From positions 184,583 to 248,582 of the forward strand of contig JADGDO010000004.1 in the NCBI GenBank assembly GCA_016744855.1: a stretch of 64,000 bases of DNA. Reading direction: 5' to 3'. Both the position numbers and the translations under genes were made by a program. The notes below the pieces were generated by a model, which searched no databases, was not told the DNA's origin, and saw only the letters and a list, made by a program, of their open reading frames with translations. This DNA comes from Candidatus Fermentibacteraceae bacterium. Lineage in GTDB: Bacteria; Fermentibacterota; Fermentibacteria; Fermentibacterales; JCC-6. Shown here piece after piece: positions 32,305-42,317 of this stretch (its first letter is position 1; each line of letters begins with the position of its first letter).

Positions 32305-33390
32305 TTAGTGCTGCCCGGCTCTTTTGAAAAGCCAGATGCCCAGAACTATAAAAATCACTTCCGGTAGCGCGGCTGCAATAATGGGCTGAAGTGCTCCTTT
32401 GTGCCCCAGAGTCTGTCCGAATCTTGCGAGTGAGAAGAAGATGAATCCCAGCAGTACTGCAAGGCCGATACTGGTGGATTTTCCACTTCTGGGGTTGTTT
32501 GTTGCAAGCGGTGCTCCAACCAGAACCATAATGAGTGTTGAAAAGGGGAAGAAAAGTGTTAACCAGAACTCAACAAGATCTCCGGTCGGGTTTCCTCCGG
32601 CTGCTCTTATTCGTCCGATATGGTCCCAGAGTTCAATGACATTCATCTCAGCAGCACTTTTTCTTCTGCTTCCAAAATCCTCGGGTGTGTCTCGGATCTC
32701 TGTAAGGGGAAGAGAGTCATAAAGTGCAAAAGACATCTCACCAGTCGGAGAGAATCTTCTTTCCTCAGCAGAAATTCCCGTCCACACAGAGTCAACGTAG
32801 GAAAGTCTGTCAGCATCTACTCTTCTGGTTACTCTCAGACTGTCATCGAACCACTCCACTACTGCTCTGGATATGCTTTCATGCTGACCATCAAAAAGGC
32901 CGATTTCTACGATAGCACCGTCCAGAGTTTTGTGTGCAAAATCATTCCGCATGAGATAATTGATAGGGTCTCTTCCGTCTATCTCTACTCTCTTAACCTG
33001 GGTCTGAAAGTAGTTTGCATCTGCTACCACAAAATCTCCGACAACCAGAGTGAATAGACTGATGAAGAAGCCGGTTACCATTAAGGGGAGGAATAGTCTC
33101 GGAATAGATACCCCGGATGCCCTCATTGCTGTCAGCTCGTTGTTTTTGGCCATTCCAGCTACCAGAAGCAGAGAGCATATCAACACTGCAATCGGTGTTA
33201 CCAGAACGATTATATAGGGGAGACCGTAGAAGTAATATCTAAGGAAGGTCATCGCTGTAACGTCTTTATCTACCCATCTGCTGAAATGGTCAAAAGCATT
33301 AACTGTTACGAAAATCACCGTAAAAGAAAGTACAGTCATAAAAATCAGTTTTAGAAAAGTCCCTGCGAGGTATCTATCAAGCAATTTCAC
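32305..33390 (-). CDS. LPS export permease LptG-like
   Basis: The 361-residue protein is a YjgP/YjgQ-family permease: three N-terminal helices (from LAGTFLKLIFMTVLSF), a periplasmic beta-jellyroll (about 130-260) and three C-terminal helices. With a partner and LptB it extracts LPS from the inner membrane. A GTG start overlaps the stop of the preceding lptF-like gene, so the two are translationally coupled. Calling it LptG rather than LptF rests on order and size. Confidence 0.9.
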   Translation of the reverse strand: MKLLDRYLAGTFLKLIFMTVLSFTVIFVTVNAFDHFSRWVDKDVTAMTFLRYYFYGLPYIIVLVTPIAVLICSLLLVAGMAKNNELTAMRASGVSIPRLFLPLMVTGFFISLFTLVVGDFVVADANYFQTQVKRVEIDGRDPINYLMRNDFAHKTLDGAIVEIGLFDGQHESISRAVVEWFDDSLRVTRRVDADRLSYVDSVWTGISAEERRFSPTGEMSFALYDSLPLTEIRDTPEDFGSRRKSAAEMNVIELWDHIGRIRAAGGNPTGDLVEFWLTLFFPFSTLIMVLVGAPLATNNPRSGKSTSIGLAVLLGFIFFSLARFGQTLGHKGALQPIIAAALPEVIFIVLGIWLFKRAGQH

Positions 33391-34727
33391 TTACGGCGTC
33401 CTTTTCTTCTGAATTTCTTACCCAGCTCTTTGAAATCGGGCAGAGGAATTGGATGCCCTTCGCGCATGCTTCTGTAGGTCAGATAAACTCCCAGTGATCC
33501 CAGAAGGATATTGGGTGACCACATTGCTGTCCAGGCTGCGATTCTTCCCCTGTCTGCCAGCTGTTCACCCGCGATGAGGAAGAAGTAGTAGATCAGTATA
33601 AAAACCAGACTCAATGAAACTGCAAGACCGGCTGTTGACTTTTTAGAAGAAAGTCCCAGCGGGACACCCAGCAGAACAAAAACTATACAGGCGAATGGAA
33701 TAGAGTATTTTTTGTGAATCTCAACGTTGTACTTACCCATATTTCTCTGCAGGTTGTTTACCTGCTCATTCAGAAGAATAAGATCAGTTGACGTGCCGGT
33801 GAGGAGTGTCGTTGTGTTTCTCAGTCTTCTTGTACTGTCTCCAAGGGAAACCGGGTTATCTCCACTGTAGACGGAAGTCATAAATAATTCTGAAACATTT
33901 GAAATACTGTCTACAAGAAGAGTTCTCCGCCTGCTCAGACTGTCGATAAACAAGCCCATCTGCTCTGCGGACATTTCCCTGTCGCCTCTGCTGTTTCTAT
34001 CATGCCTTACCAGCTCTTCAGAGCGTGCAATGTCGATAATGTAGCTTGAGAAAGATGCATACCTGTATCCGTTAATTCTATCCTTCTCATGCATCTGCCC
34101 GTCTTCCAGAGTCAGTCTCAGATGATTTGCACCTACCGGTTCCATGGTTCCTTCCATGGCAGTAATCGTTCTGTCAGGTGCTCCGGGGGTGCTACTGTGA
34201 ATAATTACTCCGATTAGTTTACCGGTAAGGTCATCTTTTTCCTTAACAAAGATTCTGTAGCCTTCGATCTCATCAACAAACATTCCCGGCTCAATCGTGG
34301 CTGTGGGGCGCATTGTACCGATATCAAGAAGAAGATTGCGTGCCACATGATTGGCGTCGGGAAGAATGCTGTTATTGAACACGACAAGAGTTCCGGCAAT
34401 CAGAAGTGCCACGACACCAAGGGGAAATATTATGTTATAGACACTGGCTCCACTTGCTTTCATTGCGGTGATTTCAAGGTCACTCGAGAGCCTGCCAACA
34501 GCAATAAGGATGCCTGCGAGAACCCCCATGGGTATAACAACGGCGATCATTGAAGGGAGCAGGAGCAGAAAAATTTCTGCCACAATTCGCATTGGAACAC
34601 CCTTGCTTACAATGAGATCAAGCAGATCCAACAGCTTGTCCAGAAGCATTATAAAGGTAAACAGGCCAAGCGAGAGAAGGAATGGCGGGAAGAACTCTTT
34701 TAGAACATATACTTGCAACTTTTTCAT
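33387..34727 (-). CDS. LPS export permease LptF-like
   Basis: The 446-residue protein is the larger YjgP/YjgQ-family permease. It starts KKLQVYVLKEFFPPFLLSLGLF, has the conserved SSDLEITAMKASGASVY region at about 82-98 in the first membrane half, a large periplasmic jellyroll with an inserted helical piece (about 240-330), and closes with three helices. With LptG and LptB it moves LPS outward. Its gene leads the two-gene operon and is divergent from the sprA-like gene, with 123 bases between. Confidence 0.9.
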   Translation of the reverse strand: MKKLQVYVLKEFFPPFLLSLGLFTFIMLLDKLLDLLDLIVSKGVPMRIVAEIFLLLLPSMIAVVIPMGVLAGILIAVGRLSSDLEITAMKASGASVYNIIFPLGVVALLIAGTLVVFNNSILPDANHVARNLLLDIGTMRPTATIEPGMFVDEIEGYRIFVKEKDDLTGKLIGVIIHSSTPGAPDRTITAMEGTMEPVGANHLRLTLEDGQMHEKDRINGYRYASFSSYIIDIARSEELVRHDRNSRGDREMSAEQMGLFIDSLSRRRTLLVDSISNVSELFMTSVYSGDNPVSLGDSTRRLRNTTTLLTGTSTDLILLNEQVNNLQRNMGKYNVEIHKKYSIPFACIVFVLLGVPLGLSSKKSTAGLAVSLSLVFILIYYFFLIAGEQLADRGRIAAWTAMWSPNILLGSLGVYLTYRSMREGHPIPLPDFKELGKKFRRKGRRK

Positions 34728-34850
34728 TGAATTCCCATGATTGACGCTTGCATTAAGGGAGCCGGAAGATGAATTATAGCAACGTGCGGCTTCTCTGTCA
34801 TGCTTTCGGGAACATGATACCCGTTGATGGATAGTACATACTGAGGTGAT

Positions 34851-37800
34851 ATGAAAAGACTTTTAATTTTAGCTCTCGTGTTTTTAATTGCACCAAGAGC
34901 CGGTGCCCTCGGGGGTTTGCGGAGTTTCGCGTTGATCGATGAGAATCCTGGATACTGGTATCAGGACTCTCTTCCATGGCTTGTTACTCTTCCTGCAACT
35001 CAGGTTGAAGTATGGTCAAGTCTCATGGGAGAGGGTATCAGCTACAGGCTGATGTACCATGGTTATCCACTGGCTACTTCTCGAACATGGACACTCTCGG
35101 GTGTGCGCTCACGGCTTATCGGCTGGAGCACCTGGAAAGAGTGGACTGCAGCTAATGCCCATAACGGTATACGCAACAGCGGAACCCGTGGTAACCTGGT
35201 TCCGACTATCTACTTACCTCTCAGTATGCCAGGGGTCATTGGTGATGCAATCGGCACAGGCGGGCAGCTTGATATTTCCGGTCATCAGACTATTTCCATC
35301 TCCGGAGTCAGCCATATCTATCCCAACCGTATCAATGTTGAGGGATCAAGCACATCTCTTTTTCCGGATTTGAAAATGGAGCAGGATCTTCGTATCCGTC
35401 TCGACGGAACAATAGGTGAGAAGATTCATGTTGCTGTTGATCATGACAGCCAGAGGCTGATTGGGTCCGACTACAGCGTGAGCCTCAACTACGATGGTGA
35501 TGATGATGAAATCATCCAGTCTATAGAACTTGGTGACGTTAACCTCTCTATTACAGGACCGGAATTCATCAGCTACTCAATTCCACACGAGGGATTGTTC
35601 GGAGCCAAGCTTATAGCACAGGCGGGTCCTTTTGATATTACTGCCATTGCCAGTAAGGAGGGCAGTTCGACTGAGACTTCAGACTTTGTCGGTCAGGCAT
35701 CTCTGGTAAACGATTCCATTCTTGATATCCGCCCTGCCGATAACTACTTTTTCAGGGCATTCCCTGATACAGTAACTGCCCCCTACATGGACCCGAACTT
35801 TATCAGGGTGTTTATTGATGATGGTGACGTCACCAATAACCTTGAAACAGGTGCTGTTGCGGGAAGCTGCTTTGTACCGACTGGATCCGGAGGAGAAATC
35901 ATTGAAGCTGGATGGTGGGATGAACTGCAATTCGGTCTCGAGAAAGACTTTGTTCTGGTTGATTCCAGCAGAACAATAAGATTTATCAGACCGGTTAACG
36001 ATAACTATCGAATTGCAGTAGCTCTGGTTACACTGGCCGGCGATACTGTTGGTACAGCAGGAGATGAACTCAACCTAAAGCTTATCAAGCAGTCCAACCC
36101 TCTTCCACAGCTACCGGAAACTAACCCTACCTGGGCTTATGAGATGAGAAACTATTACTTCCTGGGCGCTAACAACATTGTACGGGAAAGTTTTAACTGC
36201 GACATATTTCTTCAGAGATCAGGCGAAGACCCTGTCTCTATTCAGGATGGAGTTCCTTTCACCCAGATACTGGGCCTTGATAGCAACGGAGACGGGCTCA
36301 TGTACGACGAAGATGTTACCATGGACTGGGAAAACGGATTCATACAATTCCCCAGCAGCAGACCCTTTGTCAGTACAGAGCTGGACTATACCAACAATGT
36401 AGTTTACACGGAAAAATATCCTGCTTACAACACATCTCTTTACTTCATGAGAGTCAGTTACAGGGCAGCTTCCACCACCTACTCCCTTGGACACATGGGA
36501 ATAGTGGAGGGAAGTGAAAGGGTTACACTTACAGTGGCAGGGGTGGAAGAAACCCTTGTTCGTGACTCAGACTATTCGATCATTTACGAAGTCGGTCTTC
36601 TTACTCTGATGGGGGAGAAGGCTGATCTTGCGCAGGATCCTGCAAACACGCTGCGGGTTACTTTCGAGTATGTGCCCTTTTTCAGCTCTGTATCAAAAAC
36701 ACTGCTTGGAACCAGGGTTGTTTACAACATGGGTGCCCATTCATGGTTCGGTGGTACGATGATGTATGAGAGTGCAAATTCACCAGATACCCGGCCGAGA
36801 ATAGGCGAAGGATCGTTCGGTACTACAGTGTTTGATGCAGATCTTCACCTTGAAGCCAGACCTGAGTTTCTTACAGATGCAGTTAATAGTATCCCCCTTG
36901 TGAACACAGAAGCAGAGAGCCGTGTTGTTCTTTCAGGAGAGATAGCCCTCAGCCTGCCATCGGGAGAGAGTGAGGCCTGGCTCGATGACATGGAGGGATC
37001 TGAGTCGACTTTCCCGCTTGGACAGTCAAGAGCAGCCTGGTTTTATTGCTCAAAACCCGTAAGAGGCGATATTCTGCTTTTTCCTGTAGGAGAAACAAGA
37101 TGGTTTAACGATACTAATAAATGGACGTTGCATGATATAATTCCGGGTGAGAACGGCAATGATGCATTCAAAACTATTAGCGGAGTAATGCAATTTGTCT
37201 TCACTCCTGCTGAAAATAATCCAACAGCTTCATGGGGTGGAATTCAGAGGTGTATTGAACGCTATGGAACTGATTTTTCCAAGAAAACACATCTTTCTCT
37301 CTATGTAAGGGCGACAGGTTCTGCTGCTAATGCAAATCTCTATATCGATCTTGGAGAGAGAATTAATGAGGACACATACTGGCTCGAGAGAGTTGGAGAT
37401 GATCTTGTAAGACGGGCAAACGGTGTACTGGATACAGAGGATATTAATTCTGACGGAATTAGATCCACCACTGAAGACATTGGTTTGGATACTCTTCCTT
37501 CAGTGGATGAGCCCGGCTACAGCTCATCAAACCTTGATCCAAATGAAGACAACTACAACTACTATACTGGCACCGATAGTACCCTTTATGCCACCAGATT
37601 CGACCACATAAACAACTGTGAGAATAATGGAAGACTGGACACTGAGGATCTCAACAGAAACGGTGTTCTTGACGAGTCAAACACATTTTTCAGAATAAGT
37701 ATTCCGCTCGATAATCCTGACTATATCGTCTCCACTAGCCCAAGCGGATGGATGCTTGTGCAGATACCCCTGGATGATTCACTTCTAGTCAGTGTACCTT

Positions 37801-40475
37801 TGATCAGTACTGGCGAACCAACATGGGAAAAGATAACTTATTCAAGAATTTGGGTTGATGGATTTGCAGAGCAGGACACACTGGAGTTTTACGATGTGGG
37901 ACTTGTTGGTAACCGCTGGAGACCCAATTCCATTTCCAGCTGGGAGGAAATTTCTGTTCCTGTTCAGCCGGAAGAGAATTTTACAGTTTCTGTCGTTAAC
38001 AACCGTCAGAATCAGGAATACATAGACAACCCTCCACCCGGTATTGATCCGGGTGAAGACGCAGAGGGTGAACCCAAGCTTGAGCAGTCCCTCCAACTTT
38101 TATGCACAAGTATTCTCAGCGGACATGAGGCTGTTGCCCGGCAGACTTTCTATTCTGTTGAGAACTACACACAATACAGATCTCTCCGCTTCCCCTTTCA
38201 TGGAGGCTCTCAGGATGGTGAGCTGTTTCTTCAGCTCGGCCGAGACAGCCTGAACTACTATGAATTTTCAAATGAGATTCAGCCTGGATGGCAGATTGTA
38301 GAGGTTACTCTTCAAGATCTTGTCGACCTGAAAACGCTGAAAGATCTGACAGAGGAGAATGAACTAAGATCCGGGAATCTGGCTGTTGTTGGTAATCCAT
38401 CTCTTTCCGAGATATTGATGCTGGGCCTCGGAGTTAGAAATGCTGGGGGATCTCCTGTAACAAACCAGGTGTGGGTTGATGATATCACAGTAGCAGGACA
38501 CTATCTTGAACCCGGAAATGCACACCGTTTGACCGGTGATGTTAATTTCGCAGATCTGCTTTCTGTAAGTGGAGATTACCGAATGATTGATGATGATTTC
38601 CATGGCCTGGGCAAAACAAGTGGAACGGGAACCTCAGTATCCAGATACAACGCATCTTCTACTTTAAATCTCGACAGGTTTGCTCCTCCTATATGGAACT
38701 GGTCACTTCCTGCAACCTATGCCTGGAGCCGCAGCTTATCAGAACCCAGGTATGCCATTAACAGTGATATTCGCCTTGAGGGTGATGAAACCTGGGACTA
38801 CCGTACAGAATCGACAAGATGGGATACCTCAATACAGTGGAGAAGGAATGGCCGCTCAGACGATTTCATCGGACGCTACTTCCTTGATCCTGTTCACGTC
38901 AGGCACGCTCTCGGAAACGGTTGGGGAAGAACGACAACAACTAGGGATTCTGTTGAGAACGAGAGTGCTTCTTTTTCCTATGATCTTCATCTCGGAAGAA
39001 TGAGTCTTTTCCGTATGCCTATCCTTGAGGACATCAGACTCAGACCCACAAGGTTTGGTTTCGGTGTGAACTGGAAGCGTGGAAGAAATGTAATGTATGA
39101 CATTGCAAACGCAGATACCATTCTAACAAGAAATGATACAGAAAGGACTCTTTCAACTGATGGGAACATTGCATTCAACCCCTGGAAGGGCCTTACCGCG
39201 ACTTACAACCTTTCTGTGGGCAGAGACATGTATTTCCCATGGGAGGAACCTTATACGGGCCTCAATGTAGGTAGAGAGGTTTCTAGAAATCAGAATGCAG
39301 GCCTCAGTCAGGAGATAAACTTCTGGAACTATTTAAAACCCAGACTCAGCTGGGATACCAGATATGATCTTGCCAGATTCAGCCCTCACTCTTTCGGCGC
39401 TACAGACACTCTCAGTCGCCCTGATGTTGGAAATGATGTAACCGCAAGACTGAATCTCAGAGTTGGCCTCGCGCATACAATAAGATCTATAGCAAGACTC
39501 AGGGATGAAAGACTTGATGAGGAAGCGCTTCCAGGAAGTCCCAGATGGCTTTTAGGTAAAATGGAAAGATGGGCTGATCGAATTACAGATCCTAATATTG
39601 TCTTCAGCAGGTCGCGAGGAACCAGCTATAAGGACATCTCTTTCACTCCTACATTGGCCTATCAGTTCGGTCTTGAGCCGGATATTAACGGACTTGATCC
39701 CTACAACAGAACTACTTCCAATTCCATGCAGATTTCCGGCGGTTACAGACCCACAAACACCATGTCAGTGCGAGTCGAGTACAACGACTCTGAAAACAAG
39801 AACTACTACTCAGGTTTCTGGAACAGAACAGATAACACAACCTGGCCAGCGGTAACCGTTTCATGGAGTGGACTGGAAAGATACAAGCCTCTTGAATTCT
39901 TAAGAAATGGTTCTGTCAGCAGCGGTTACAGAATGGAAACCAGTACCTCATCAAGAGTTGAAAGTGATAGCCTGATTCCGGTAAGCCATACTGAAACTTC
40001 AAGATGGAGCCCTCTATTGAGTTTCACAGGATCACTGGATAATAAAGTCCAGTTAACGATATCCGATAATATGTCTACTACAGAAACCAGAAATTACACC
40101 GGAACCTCTGCAATTGTCCGTTCTTCAAACAATTCTGCGCAGTTCAAGCTAACCTACAGTTTCAGCGCTCCGAGCGGCCTTGCTATCCCGCTTCCACTGC
40201 TCAATCGCCTCAGATTGTCATTCCGAAGTGACCTTACAACATCTCTGTCAATCACCAGATCGACAACAAACAGCGAGGTCACCGGCGGACAGACCAGTGA
40301 GACATTAGTTCAGTCAGATAAGACGGAATGGCGAATTGAACCATCGGCATCCTATGATTTCGGTACCGTTACGGCTTCGATGACAGCTATTTACGGTTGG
40401 AAAAAAGACAAAGTAAACAATCAGTATGACCAAAAAGACGTTGGTCTTAACCTCTCTGTTACTATTAACTTCTAA
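34851..40475 (+). CDS. SprA/Sov-family outer-membrane translocon
   Basis: This 1874-residue protein opens with a signal peptide (to about 20) and has the traits of SprA, the giant 36-strand barrel through which type IX secretion cargo leaves the cell in Bacteroidetes: DGTIGEKIHVAVDHDS with YDGDDDEIIQSIELGDV near residue 190, GVEETLVRDSDYSIIYEVGLLT near 565, and WLDDMEGSESTFPLGQSR near 710. The C-terminal third is a run of strands ending in S-V-T-I-N-F, a typical barrel end. It is monocistronic, between lptF and the pilus operon. The role as a translocon is transferred from the family; other T9SS parts are not in this window. Confidence 0.88.
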   Translation: MKRLLILALVFLIAPRAGALGGLRSFALIDENPGYWYQDSLPWLVTLPATQVEVWSSLMGEGISYRLMYHGYPLATSRTWTLSGVRSRLIGWSTWKEWTAANAHNGIRNSGTRGNLVPTIYLPLSMPGVIGDAIGTGGQLDISGHQTISISGVSHIYPNRINVEGSSTSLFPDLKMEQDLRIRLDGTIGEKIHVAVDHDSQRLIGSDYSVSLNYDGDDDEIIQSIELGDVNLSITGPEFISYSIPHEGLFGAKLIAQAGPFDITAIASKEGSSTETSDFVGQASLVNDSILDIRPADNYFFRAFPDTVTAPYMDPNFIRVFIDDGDVTNNLETGAVAGSCFVPTGSGGEIIEAGWWDELQFGLEKDFVLVDSSRTIRFIRPVNDNYRIAVALVTLAGDTVGTAGDELNLKLIKQSNPLPQLPETNPTWAYEMRNYYFLGANNIVRESFNCDIFLQRSGEDPVSIQDGVPFTQILGLDSNGDGLMYDEDVTMDWENGFIQFPSSRPFVSTELDYTNNVVYTEKYPAYNTSLYFMRVSYRAASTTYSLGHMGIVEGSERVTLTVAGVEETLVRDSDYSIIYEVGLLTLMGEKADLAQDPANTLRVTFEYVPFFSSVSKTLLGTRVVYNMGAHSWFGGTMMYESANSPDTRPRIGEGSFGTTVFDADLHLEARPEFLTDAVNSIPLVNTEAESRVVLSGEIALSLPSGESEAWLDDMEGSESTFPLGQSRAAWFYCSKPVRGDILLFPVGETRWFNDTNKWTLHDIIPGENGNDAFKTISGVMQFVFTPAENNPTASWGGIQRCIERYGTDFSKKTHLSLYVRATGSAANANLYIDLGERINEDTYWLERVGDDLVRRANGVLDTEDINSDGIRSTTEDIGLDTLPSVDEPGYSSSNLDPNEDNYNYYTGTDSTLYATRFDHINNCENNGRLDTEDLNRNGVLDESNTFFRISIPLDNPDYIVSTSPSGWMLVQIPLDDSLLVSVPLISTGEPTWEKITYSRIWVDGFAEQDTLEFYDVGLVGNRWRPNSISSWEEISVPVQPEENFTVSVVNNRQNQEYIDNPPPGIDPGEDAEGEPKLEQSLQLLCTSILSGHEAVARQTFYSVENYTQYRSLRFPFHGGSQDGELFLQLGRDSLNYYEFSNEIQPGWQIVEVTLQDLVDLKTLKDLTEENELRSGNLAVVGNPSLSEILMLGLGVRNAGGSPVTNQVWVDDITVAGHYLEPGNAHRLTGDVNFADLLSVSGDYRMIDDDFHGLGKTSGTGTSVSRYNASSTLNLDRFAPPIWNWSLPATYAWSRSLSEPRYAINSDIRLEGDETWDYRTESTRWDTSIQWRRNGRSDDFIGRYFLDPVHVRHALGNGWGRTTTTRDSVENESASFSYDLHLGRMSLFRMPILEDIRLRPTRFGFGVNWKRGRNVMYDIANADTILTRNDTERTLSTDGNIAFNPWKGLTATYNLSVGRDMYFPWEEPYTGLNVGREVSRNQNAGLSQEINFWNYLKPRLSWDTRYDLARFSPHSFGATDTLSRPDVGNDVTARLNLRVGLAHTIRSIARLRDERLDEEALPGSPRWLLGKMERWADRITDPNIVFSRSRGTSYKDISFTPTLAYQFGLEPDINGLDPYNRTTSNSMQISGGYRPTNTMSVRVEYNDSENKNYYSGFWNRTDNTTWPAVTVSWSGLERYKPLEFLRNGSVSSGYRMETSTSSRVESDSLIPVSHTETSRWSPLLSFTGSLDNKVQLTISDNMSTTETRNYTGTSAIVRSSNNSAQFKLTYSFSAPSGLAIPLPLLNRLRLSFRSDLTTSLSITRSTTNSEVTGGQTSETLVQSDKTEWRIEPSASYDFGTVTASMTAIYGWKKDKVNNQYDQKDVGLNLSVTINF

Positions 40476-40562
40476 TCCTGCTATTGACATTCAGAGTTTA
40501 TAGGTAAAAGTTATGTATTCGTGTGCCCATAATTATTTATTTGAGGCAGGGAAGAGGTTTGA

Positions 40563-42317
40563 ATGAAACTGGGCCAGATGTTGCTGAAAGCCGGGCTTCT
40601 TGACCAGGAACAGCTTGCAAATGCCCTTGAGCATCAAAAAAACGAGGGTGGCAGACTGGGTTACAACCTGGTTAAGATGAATCTTATATCTGAAGAAAAG
40701 TTAAACGATTATCTCGCAAGGCAGAATCGCATTGAAGCCGTCAATATTGACGGAATAGATATTCCACAAGACGTGTTAAATATGGTTACCGCAAAATTAG
40801 CTCTACGTTATGAGGTTGTTCCAGTAGAGAAAGAGGGCAGGAAGCTTGTTCTTGCTATGGCAGATCCGCAAAACCTCTTTACAATTGATGACCTTAGATT
40901 TTCACTTGGGGTCGAAATAGAACCTCATATCTGTGCGTCTTCAATGATCCAGAGAGCTCTGCATAAATTTTACGGTGGAACTGATGCTATTGTTCCTGTG
41001 GAGGATGCTGAAAAAGAACTGGAAAAAGAGCAGGAACTGCTGCAGTCCGCTGATGATGATGAGCTCATTGTTGGTGATGAAGCTTTCTTTTCTCTCATCG
41101 AGGAAGATGAAGAAGAGGAGGACGACGAGGATCTTTCACTTGATCTTTCCGACTCTCCGGTTGTCAAGCTTGTAAACAGTGTTATTGCAGATGCTGTAAA
41201 AAGAGGCGCAAGTGATATACATTTTGAACCTTTTGAAAAATTTATCCGGATCAGATACAGAATTGATGGTGTGCTTCATGAGATCATGAGACCCAGCAGG
41301 AAATATCGACAGGCGATGGTTAGTCGACTTAAGATTCTGGGAGACATGAATATTGCAGAACACAATCTTCCGCAGGATGGAAGAACCAAAGTCCGCGTGG
41401 GAGAGCGATTTGTTGATATGCGTCTCTCTACTCTTCCAACACTTTTTGGTGAGAAGGTTGAAGTTCGCCTGCTTGATCGCTCTAAAGTACAACTTAACCT
41501 TGATGTTCTCGGATTTGAGGAAGACACACTGTATCATTTCAGGAGAGCTATTAACCGCCCGTATGGCATTGTTCTGGTAACAGGCCCAAGTGGTAGCGGT
41601 AAAACGACCACTCTCTATTCTGCTCTAACAGAACTGAACGATATCGGCGTAAACATCATGACTGCAGAGAACCCTGTAGAGTTCAACCTGAACGGAATAA
41701 ACCAGGTTCAGATGAATTCTGATGTTGGTCTTACATTTGCCCTGGCGCTTCGTGCATACCTAAGGCAGGATCCCGATATAATCATGGTTGGTGAGATCCG
41801 AGATCAGGAAACCAGTGAGATTGCTATTCGTGCTGCTCTCACCGGTCACCTCGTTTTATCAACTGCGCATACAAATGATGCTCCCAGCACAATTAACAGG
41901 CTTGTTGATATGGGTACAGAACCCTACATGCTTAGCACATCACTCGTGTGTATATGCAGTCAGAGGCTTATTCGAAAAGTATGCAACAACTGCAAAACAC
42001 CTGTAATGGTTCCTCGTGAAGCCATGGTTGAAGCAGGTGTTGACCCGGAGAGATTCAAAGGAACTACATTCTACGAAGGCACCGGTTGTTCGAAGTGCAA
42101 CCAGACCGGTTACAGTGGACGAGCGGGAATTTATGAGGTAATGCCTATAGATGATGAGATGCGCACTCTGATTGAGGGCGACGCCAACAGTGTTGAGCTT
42201 GAGAAGGCTGCACTCCGGAAGGGTATGATAAACCTTAGAGAAGCCGCTCTAAGAAAGCTTGAGCGCGGCTTAACAACATTTGATGAAGTAATCAGGGAGA
42301 CAGTCTCGAATGTATAA
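40563..42317 (+). CDS. type IV pilus assembly ATPase, PilB-like (first copy)
   Basis: The 584-residue ATPase has an N-terminal GSPII_E/MshEN domain (1-150), an acidic linker (about 180-200, nearly all Asp and Glu), and the GspE catalytic core: Walker A GPSGSGKTTT, the Asp and His boxes (VGEIRDQET, LSTAHTNDAPS) and a four-cysteine zinc site (CNNCK, CSKCNQTG). PilB powers pilus extension. It is followed by a second, related ATPase gene with an eight-base overlap. A TTGACA at 40484 could be part of the operon promoter, but no clear -10 box was found. Confidence 0.93.
   Translation: MKLGQMLLKAGLLDQEQLANALEHQKNEGGRLGYNLVKMNLISEEKLNDYLARQNRIEAVNIDGIDIPQDVLNMVTAKLALRYEVVPVEKEGRKLVLAMADPQNLFTIDDLRFSLGVEIEPHICASSMIQRALHKFYGGTDAIVPVEDAEKELEKEQELLQSADDDELIVGDEAFFSLIEEDEEEEDDEDLSLDLSDSPVVKLVNSVIADAVKRGASDIHFEPFEKFIRIRYRIDGVLHEIMRPSRKYRQAMVSRLKILGDMNIAEHNLPQDGRTKVRVGERFVDMRLSTLPTLFGEKVEVRLLDRSKVQLNLDVLGFEEDTLYHFRRAINRPYGIVLVTGPSGSGKTTTLYSALTELNDIGVNIMTAENPVEFNLNGINQVQMNSDVGLTFALALRAYLRQDPDIIMVGEIRDQETSEIAIRAALTGHLVLSTAHTNDAPSTINRLVDMGTEPYMLSTSLVCICSQRLIRKVCNNCKTPVMVPREAMVEAGVDPERFKGTTFYEGTGCSKCNQTGYSGRAGIYEVMPIDDEMRTLIEGDANSVELEKAALRKGMINLREAALRKLERGLTTFDEVIRETVSNV

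Noticed and set aside
40484..40510. Sigma-70 promoter ahead of the pilus operon
   Set aside because: TTGACA is present at 40484, but no -10 box stands at 16-18 bp, so it was not listed as a feature.
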